DNA of 54,653 nucleotides. It comes from CAJQGY01 sp964523375 (GTDB lineage Bacteria > Pseudomonadota > Gammaproteobacteria > Magnimaribacterales > D2472). Positions 49,466-54,653 of the stretch are shown in pieces. The translations under genes were made by a program, and so were the position numbers. The notes under the pieces were generated by a model. That model was not told where the DNA came from and ran no database searches. It worked only from the letters and a program-made list of their open reading frames with translations. Within the stretch, counting starts at the first letter, position 1; each line of letters opens with the position of its first letter. The stretch lies in the NCBI GenBank assembly GCA_964523375.1, contig CAZFYG010000009.1, positions 1 through 54,653 on the forward strand. The letters run 5' to 3'.

Positions 49466-51197
49466 AAATATACTTCAAGTTTTACTTGTATCTATTTATT
49501 GTATTGATTTAACAGCTCAATCATTCACGCCGATAGGCACAGTAGACCCAAGTAAGTATGTGCCTCGTCAAAAAGAAATAGCTTTTAGCGACATTGGTAT
49601 GGTGACAACTCAGCATTTTCTGGCTACAGAGATAGGTGAGGATGTTATTAAATCTGGTGGAAACGCATACGATGCCTCTGTTGCTATTGGATTTGCTTTA
49701 GCAGTAGTGCTTCCTAGAGCTGGTAATATTGGCGGTGGTGGATTTATGGTTATGCATGATGCTGATTTGAATGCTAACTTTGCAATAGACTATCGAGAAA
49801 GAGCTCCAAAGCAATCATCGAAAGACATGTATCTTGATGCCAATGGATTTGTGATCCCCAATAAATCAACCCTCGGATATCTTTCAAGTGGTGTTCCTGG
49901 CACTGTGGCAGGTCTCTGGTCCGTTCATCAGAAATTTGGTTCAATGGATTGGGAGGAGCTAATAGCTCCAGCTATAAAGCTAGCTAAAGAAGGTTTTGAG
50001 GTAACACCATATATGCAAGATATGCTAGTGAAGTATCATAAAAAGCTCTCTACATTCCCGGAGACCAAAAAAATATTCCAATCTAATTATCCCGTTTTTA
50101 ATAAAACATTATTTATACAAAAAGACCTTTCAGAAACTTTAGAAATAATTTCTAAAAAAGGAAGGGATGGTTTTTATAAAGGGGAAGTTGCCTCAAAAAT
50201 AGTAAATGACATGAAGTCTAATGGCGGAATTATTTCAAAAAAAGATCTTAGAAATTATGAGCCTGTTTGGAGGGAGCCGCTAGTTGCAAACTATAGGGGC
50301 TCTGAAATAATTACGATGCCTCCGCCCTCCTCTGGTGGAGTGCATATAATTCAAATGTTAAACATTCTTGAGAATTATGAGCTTTCTAATATGAAACATA
50401 ACTCTAAAGAATATATAAATATTTTAGGTGAGGTCATGAAATATGCCTACTCTGACAGATCTAAATACCTTGGCGACCCAGACTACTTTGATGTGCCGAT
50501 TGGAATGCTCACTAATAAAGGATATGCAAATAATATCTTTTCAAAAATAGAAATTGGAAAGGCAACACCATCTAGTGAAATCAATCCTGGGATGTATATT
50601 GATAAAGAAAGCTTTGAAACAACTCACTTTTCTGTTGTAGATAATGAGGGTAATGTCGTTTCTTCAACCTATACATTAAATTCTAGCTTTGGGTCTGGGG
50701 TCGTTATTAAAGGCACTGGTATTTTGATGAATAATGAGATGGATGACTTCTCTGTGTCACCAGGGGTGCCCAATCAATTTGGTCTTCTTGGTGCGAAAGC
50801 CAATGAGATTATTCCAGGAAAAAGACCACTAAGCTCTATGACTCCAACGATTGCATTTAAAAATAATGAGTTCTTTTTTACAACAGGATCGCCTGGAGGT
50901 GCAAGGATAATATCTGCAGTTCTCCAGTCCATATTGAATATGGTTGATTTTAATATGGATGTTGATGAAGCAAATAAGGCTAGTAGAATCCACCACCAAT
51001 GGCAACCTGATAGACTTGAAATTGAGTTTGGTGTTGATGTTGATTCCAGCAAATGGCTAAAGGAGGCAGGGTATACTTTAAAGATCATTGAGCCTGCTAC
51101 AAACTTACAATTAATAATGAAAAAAAATGGCACATATTCAGGCTACGGGGACTTCAGAAGACCTGATTCATTCGCCTTGGGAGTAACAAATGATTGA
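49458..51197 (+). CDS. ggt: Gamma-glutamyltransferase, classical type, exported
   Basis: A 579-residue enzyme with a signal peptide (LLVSIYCIDLTAQS). The large subunit has KSGGNAYDASVAIGFALAVV and GNIGGGGFMVMHDA, then YRERAPKQSSKDMY with the substrate-binding Arg. The autocatalytic nucleophile is Thr388 in ETTHFSVVDNEGNVVSSTYT, followed by GTGILMNNEMDDFS and GKRPLSSMTPTI. The TTHxSVVD form is the classical GGT of E. coli, distinct from the GGT at 482. It overlaps the acyl-CoA ligase by eight bases and a 29-residue membrane protein gene at its 3' end by eight bases, so these four genes up to gspO look like one operon. Confidence 0.93.
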   Translation: MYKNILQVLLVSIYCIDLTAQSFTPIGTVDPSKYVPRQKEIAFSDIGMVTTQHFLATEIGEDVIKSGGNAYDASVAIGFALAVVLPRAGNIGGGGFMVMHDADLNANFAIDYRERAPKQSSKDMYLDANGFVIPNKSTLGYLSSGVPGTVAGLWSVHQKFGSMDWEELIAPAIKLAKEGFEVTPYMQDMLVKYHKKLSTFPETKKIFQSNYPVFNKTLFIQKDLSETLEIISKKGRDGFYKGEVASKIVNDMKSNGGIISKKDLRNYEPVWREPLVANYRGSEIITMPPPSSGGVHIIQMLNILENYELSNMKHNSKEYINILGEVMKYAYSDRSKYLGDPDYFDVPIGMLTNKGYANNIFSKIEIGKATPSSEINPGMYIDKESFETTHFSVVDNEGNVVSSTYTLNSSFGSGVVIKGTGILMNNEMDDFSVSPGVPNQFGLLGAKANEIIPGKRPLSSMTPTIAFKNNEFFFTTGSPGGARIISAVLQSILNMVDFNMDVDEANKASRIHHQWQPDRLEIEFGVDVDSSKWLKEAGYTLKIIEPATNLQLIMKKNGTYSGYGDFRRPDSFALGVTND

Positions 51198-51279
51198 TAA
51201 ATTAATGATAATTGGTATATATGCATTCTTTGCATTAAGTTTATTATTTTTTTGTTTTTGGTTAGCAAAACGTAAGTGA
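51190..51279 (+). CDS. Very small membrane protein, 29 residues, bridging ggt and gspO
   Basis: ATG 51190 lies inside the ggt stop region and the TGA at 51277-51279 overlaps the GTG of the prepilin peptidase gene (GTGA). One hydrophobic helix (IIGIYAFFALSLLFFCFWLA) with a short N-terminal MIDKLM and a basic end KRK fills the protein. No family is recognised. The two overlapping junctions make it a probable translational relay between ggt and gspO, though a real peptide function cannot be excluded. Confidence 0.5.
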   Translation: MIDKLMIIGIYAFFALSLLFFCFWLAKRK

Positions 51280-51853
51280 TATTAATTTTTTTATCGCTAA
51301 TTTTCTTATGCTTTGGGAGCCTCTCATCTATGATGATATACAGACTTCCATTNNNNNNNNNNNNNNNNNNNNNNNNNNNNNNNNNNNNNNNNNNNNNNNN
51401 NNNNNNNNNNNNNNNNNNNNNNNNNNNNNNNNNNNNNNNNNNNNNNNNNNNNTAAACCTCGGGATCGTTTTGATAGGCTTTGTTGCAATTGGAGTATATG
51501 AAGTATTTACAATATCTACCCTTGGCTTTAATCAATTTTACATATCTTTAGTGGGCTTGCTTACTGGCTTCGGTATCTTATGGATTATTAATACGTCTTA
51601 TAGATTAATAAAGGGGGTTGATGGGATCGGTGGAGGTGATTTTATTCTTCTATCCTCAATAGGTTCTATGGTCGGTATCTTTGCCCTACCCTTTGTTGTT
51701 CTTTTGGGTTCATTATCTGCTCTTTTAATTTATTTATTAAAAGAAAAAAATTCAAGTAAAGAGATACCACTAGGATCTGGTTTTATTTTGGGCTTCTTAT
51801 TGTATTGTTTTATGAATTATTTTGAACTTTTACAAAGTTACATGGTCTATTAA
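51276..51853 (+). CDS. gspO: Prepilin peptidase GspO/PilD, interrupted by an assembly gap
   Basis: The left fragment starts with GTG 51276 and reads 25 residues ending FGSLSSMMIYRLP, the classical PilD N-terminal motif (G-S-x-x-x-x-x-I-Y-R-L-P). After the 100-N gap the frame continues from 51455 (NLGIVLIGFVAIG) to TAA at 51851-51853 and contains GIGGGDFILLSSIGSMVG, the second catalytic Asp motif (codon 51638-51640). The enzyme would cleave and methylate the Gsp pseudopilins. The first catalytic Asp and any zinc domain are lost in the gap. The two pieces are in different frames across the N run, which is of arbitrary length. It is separate from the main gsp cluster, as is common. Confidence 0.85.
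51353..51452. other. Assembly gap of exactly 100 N
   Basis: One hundred undetermined bases inside the prepilin peptidase gene. The round size marks it as a scaffold placeholder, so its true length is unknown. Confidence 0.98.
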
Positions 51854-51896
51854 TATGAGACCTTTGAATATCCTCTAAATTCTAATCCCCAAGGTC

Positions 51897-51924
51897 AATA
51901 AAGCAGGCGCAAGCCTGCTTTATT
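51897..51924. terminator. Bidirectional Rho-independent terminator
   Basis: AATAAAGCAGGC (51897-51908) and GCCTGCTTTATT (51913-51924) pair over twelve bases around a GCAA tetraloop. A and T runs flank the stem on both strands. It lies between the convergent gspO (plus) and the secreted protein gene (minus), whose stop codon overlaps the right arm, so it can end transcription from both sides. Confidence 0.9.
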
Positions 51925-52441
51925 ATTTAGGTCTAATAGATATATCAATTGTATTAAGTTCTACACGCTCAATATTAGGGTTATTACTTTTTAATTGATC
52001 TAGTTTTTCGTTAAAGTTATAAATATCATCTATTTTAAATACGCCACGTCCAATATCTGGCAAATTATTAAGAAGCATCACCTCATTTCTTAAAGAAAAG
52101 GCCTCAAGATCTTCTGAGCTCTTGAACTTAACTATAATCGAGCCATTGAATAATTTCTCTCTTCCATCAAGCCCTTTAACTTTTATGTATTGACCTGGTT
52201 CTAGTCTCAAAGTACTTGCATTGCTATCACTTCCTGAAAGATCAATGTTCTGTGAAATATCAATCTCAGTTAAAAGATTATCTTTATATAAATAAACCGT
52301 TGAGTATAAAAATGTTATTTTACTTCCATCCTTTATAACGGCTTGTTTAATATTTGCTTGAACAGATATGCTCAAAGTCAAAAATATTAAGAATAATGAT
52401 ATGAATAATCTTGACGTCAGTTCTTTAAAATTAATTTCCAT
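51923..52441 (-). CDS. Secreted protein with subtilase-propeptide-like C-terminus
   Basis: A 172-residue protein with a signal peptide (LFISLFLIFLTLSISVQA). Residues about 30-95 form a beta-rich part with KDGSKITFLYSTVYLYKD and LRLEPGQYIKVKGLDGREK. The C-terminal half (about 98-172) reads like a subtilisin/fervidolysin-type prodomain: NGSIIVKFKSSEDLEAFSL, then LPDIGRGVFKID, then NPNIERVELNTIDIS. Such domains fold and inhibit the protease. ATG 52441 overlaps the stop of the upstream subtilase gene by 11 bases, so the two are coupled. I infer a trans-acting chaperone or inhibitor, comparable in layout to ORF2 of the Aeromonas sobria serine protease. A terminator follows. Confidence 0.65.
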   Translation of the reverse strand: MEINFKELTSRLFISLFLIFLTLSISVQANIKQAVIKDGSKITFLYSTVYLYKDNLLTEIDISQNIDLSGSDSNASTLRLEPGQYIKVKGLDGREKLFNGSIIVKFKSSEDLEAFSLRNEVMLLNNLPDIGRGVFKIDDIYNFNEKLDQLKSNNPNIERVELNTIDISIRPK

Positions 52442-54653
52442 AAATTTCAATCCCCCATTGTATTAGGCTTCCTTCAATTGCATCTTCAATATAGTCATCA
52501 GCATACAATGTCCATGTTCCCTCTATGCTTTCACCATAAAGGCCGCTTACACCTATATCAAACAGAGTGTTGGCCGGGTTAGTTCCTAGGTTTGTCATTG
52601 GCTGCATTATATTAACTTCGGTTCCATCTGGTGAGACTAACCTTAATCCAATTGATTTTGGGACCAGGTGATTGAACTGAATAGAGACTCTTACAAATTC
52701 AATAGAGTTATTAGAATTTTCTGGTTTTGTTATTTCAATGGTTGCTGAAGTTGTTTCAGTGTCTGATATTACAAGCTCATCTTGAACCTCTTGTTGAAAA
52801 CCAGTTGTCTGAAATGTACCTAAATTATTGCCCTGCATGGACAAAGCCATATCAACTGCATCAGCTGCATTTATCTTTCCAAAGCCAAACCAGTTATGGA
52901 ATTTATATCCAGCACTATTTGTTTCCCACTCATATTGATTGATTCCTTGAAAATCATAAGTATAGTCTGAATCTGTTCCAACCTGGTCTGAGGTTGAAGC
53001 TATTATGTGTTTCACATCTCTCCATGTTAATTCAGGATTTGCACTGATTATTAATGCCATAACACCAGCTACAGTTGGGGCTGCAGAGGAAGTTCCTCCA
53101 AATGTACTTGTGTAATTACATTCAGAATTAATTGCCTTGTTTCCTGTCGAATTTTCAAATTCATTATATCTAGTTGAGACATTGGTACTCACATATCCCT
53201 TGGAACAACTACTTTGATCTGTGGTAAGAATAGCCGGCTCATAAATTCCTGAAGGTAGTTGAAGGTTTTGGTTGCTGAGAATTGATTCATTTGCTCCGGT
53301 CTCGCCTCCAAAACCTGATACCCAAAGCGCTGCACCAGTTGTTGTATAGCTTGATTTTTGTCCGTTTGCATTGAGGGCTCCCACTTGAAGAATGTAAGGA
53401 ACTGTTGACCAATTATCCCAAATCACTTCAACACACGTAAACTCATTTTCACCACAGTCCGCAGTTGCATAGTCTGAATACTCGTTTCCAGATGACTGAA
53501 CATAAAGAGCACCCTTCCCTGATCTCAATTCTGTTGTTGCAGTTACTAGCGCATCTTCATAATATGCATCTAAAAAATCAGGTAGCGCAAAAGTTTGGCT
53601 GATTCCAGGGTAATAGTTTCCGTAACTCATGTTGTAGATATCTACATTAGCTTCTACTGGAGGATTAATACCCCATGATTGAAGTTGGTAGGAACCAAAG
53701 CCATTTTGAAGAAGGTTGTATCCGATAAGAGATGCATCTGGGGCGACACCCCTTCCACCTAAACCATTCCAACCTCTTGCTGCAATAATTCCTGCTACAG
53801 ATGTACCGTGATCTCCTGATACATCAATTGTGTTTGTGGGATCAGTGTCAGAATCAAGAAAATCATAGGAACCTGCAACCATATTATCTGCAAGGTCTTC
53901 ATGACCAATCTCCAAACCTGAATCAATAACAGCTACAGTAACTCCTGCTCCAGTGTACCCACTTGATATAACAGTATTAAGATTAAGATCCTCATCGGCT
54001 ATTCCGGGATTGGTAGCAAAAGTAGTTTGGCCTGTATTTTCTAGATGCCATTGATATTTATAAAGAGGATCAGTCATGATATCTATTGATAGAGTTGCCA
54101 CTGAAGACTCTTCTGAACCATTGCTCACTTTAAAGGTAAAGCTGTCAGTGTCAGATGTTGTGTAATTTAAAAAAGCTTTATAAGTAGCTATATTTCCATT
54201 TAAAGTCAAAGTTCCCTTAGAAGGATTGCTAACAATAATATATGTGAGATTATCCCCATCAGCAGGTAGAGTTATGTTTTGTTCTGTTTGAATCTGAGGA
54301 AGGACTCTAAATATAATCGTTTTATCAAAAGCCTCAGGGGCCTCAACTACGTTGGTTATATTGATAGTTATATCTTGAGTTGATTCATTCACACCATCGC
54401 TTGCAAGAATAGTGGCTGTATAAACAGATTTTGCTTCAAAGTTTGGCGGGCTTACAAATGCCATATTGCCATTTAATGAATCAATAAGAATTTCAGTACT
54501 TGTTGTTGAGAATGAAATAGAGTCTCCATCTGGATCAGTTGCTGTCACTTCTCCGATAACTAACTGATTTTCTGCAACTTCAAAAGTGCTATCTGATGTA
54601 AATACAGGCCCTGTATCAACATTTTCATCAACATCTGTAACATTCACAGTAAT
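52431..54653 (-). CDS. Kexin-like subtilase (S8) with cadherin repeats and P domain, 5' end missing
   Basis: The frame is open to the right edge (ITVNVTDVDEN upstream of the first Met at 54647), so the N-terminus is outside. Numbered from that Met: cadherin-like and Ig-like repeats (1-190: VAENQLVIGEVTATDPDGDS, YTATILASDGVNESTQDI), the catalytic domain (about 195-590) starting YQWHLENTGQ with Asp242 (VIDSGLEIGHEDL), His280 (GDHGTSVAGI) and Ser520 (GGTSSAAPTVAG), an oxyanion Asn in QSSGNEYSD, and a C-terminal P/Homo B domain (about 640-738: SIGLRLVSPDGTEVNIMQ, GTWTLYADDYIEDAIEGSL). No propeptide stands between repeats and catalytic domain. It is probably exported or surface-anchored. Confidence 0.88.
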   Translation of the reverse strand: MTVNVTDVDENVDTGPVFTSDSTFEVAENQLVIGEVTATDPDGDSISFSTTSTEILIDSLNGNMAFVSPPNFEAKSVYTATILASDGVNESTQDITINITNVVEAPEAFDKTIIFRVLPQIQTEQNITLPADGDNLTYIIVSNPSKGTLTLNGNIATYKAFLNYTTSDTDSFTFKVSNGSEESSVATLSIDIMTDPLYKYQWHLENTGQTTFATNPGIADEDLNLNTVISSGYTGAGVTVAVIDSGLEIGHEDLADNMVAGSYDFLDSDTDPTNTIDVSGDHGTSVAGIIAARGWNGLGGRGVAPDASLIGYNLLQNGFGSYQLQSWGINPPVEANVDIYNMSYGNYYPGISQTFALPDFLDAYYEDALVTATTELRSGKGALYVQSSGNEYSDYATADCGENEFTCVEVIWDNWSTVPYILQVGALNANGQKSSYTTTGAALWVSGFGGETGANESILSNQNLQLPSGIYEPAILTTDQSSCSKGYVSTNVSTRYNEFENSTGNKAINSECNYTSTFGGTSSAAPTVAGVMALIISANPELTWRDVKHIIASTSDQVGTDSDYTYDFQGINQYEWETNSAGYKFHNWFGFGKINAADAVDMALSMQGNNLGTFQTTGFQQEVQDELVISDTETTSATIEITKPENSNNSIEFVRVSIQFNHLVPKSIGLRLVSPDGTEVNIMQPMTNLGTNPANTLFDIGVSGLYGESIEGTWTLYADDYIEDAIEGSLIQWGIEIYGN

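Noticed and set aside
51143..51853. Long open frames crossing the N run on either strand
   Set aside because: They exist only because N codons are not stops. The plus-strand frame before the gap is not the gspO frame, which starts at GTG 51276, and the minus-strand one is antisense to ggt and gspO.
1..54653. tRNA, rRNA, CRISPR arrays, insertion sequences, prophage structural genes
   Set aside because: No spacer is long enough for hidden arrays, and none shows cloverleaf, direct-repeat or transposase features. The only phage-like gene is the single nuclease at 5291.

Overview
The window is a low-GC (about one third G+C by eye), densely packed chromosomal stretch from a Gram-negative gammaproteobacterium. 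The ftsK-lolA-crcB-serS block next to trxB, the TorF-family porin gene upstream of glnK-amtB, an Oar-type TonB-dependent receptor and a complete general secretion (type II) cluster all point to Gammaproteobacteria. Very short spacers, many overlapping stop/start codons, small proteins and the mix of genes (TspO, epoxide hydrolase, acyl-CoA ligases, phytase) suggest a streamlined marine lineage such as SAR86. That placement is an inference and was not tested. The sequence behaves like a single assembled scaffold: a run of exactly 100 N lies at 51353-51452, and both ends cut through cadherin-repeat genes.

Layout. 1-10.8 kb: 5' part of a cadherin-repeat lipoprotein, a gamma-glutamyltransferase with a small membrane protein, two secreted cysteine-containing unknowns, MAPEG, nitroreductase, peptidase E, a PD-(D/E)XK nuclease, an alpha/beta hydrolase, a KAS III enzyme, TspO, a nucleoside transporter and a 2-oxoglutarate oxygenase. 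10.8-21.5 kb: Oar-type TonB receptor, serS-crcB-lolA-ftsK (no rarA), then trxB, an AcuI/YhdH reductase and an HSD10-like dehydrogenase. 21.5-25.2 kb: a nitrogen module (TorF porin, PII, two ammonium transporters) with two near-identical sigma-54-type promoters. 25.2-34 kb: lipid and phosphate genes (glycerolipid acyltransferase, glycerophosphodiesterase, MFS, HIT, DedA, epoxide hydrolase, beta-propeller phytase, TetR, Pit). 34.1-46 kb: gspC-gspM in one direction, preceded by a PhoB/PhoR-like two-component pair. 46-51.9 kb: two divergent acyl-CoA ligases, a second gamma-glutamyltransferase, a 29-residue membrane protein and a prepilin peptidase split by the assembly gap. 51.9-54.6 kb: a kexin-like subtilase with cadherin repeats and a P domain, overlapped downstream by a secreted protein whose C-terminal half looks like a detached subtilase propeptide.

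How the parts may work together. Phosphate supply is a recurring theme: PhoBR, Pit, a secreted phytase and a glycerophosphodiesterase surround a type II secretion system that could export the phytase. Nitrogen supply is a second theme: sigma-54-driven Amt/PII genes plus two exported gamma-glutamyltransferases that could release amino acids from gamma-glutamyl peptides. The most novel candidate is the subtilase plus stand-alone propeptide pair at the right end. Other less expected features are nine small membrane proteins tucked between larger genes and a recurrent TATAAT-like box 4-8 bases before start codons, which suggests widespread leaderless transcripts. No tRNA, rRNA, CRISPR or insertion sequence was seen, and no stretch above 300 bases lacks a gene.
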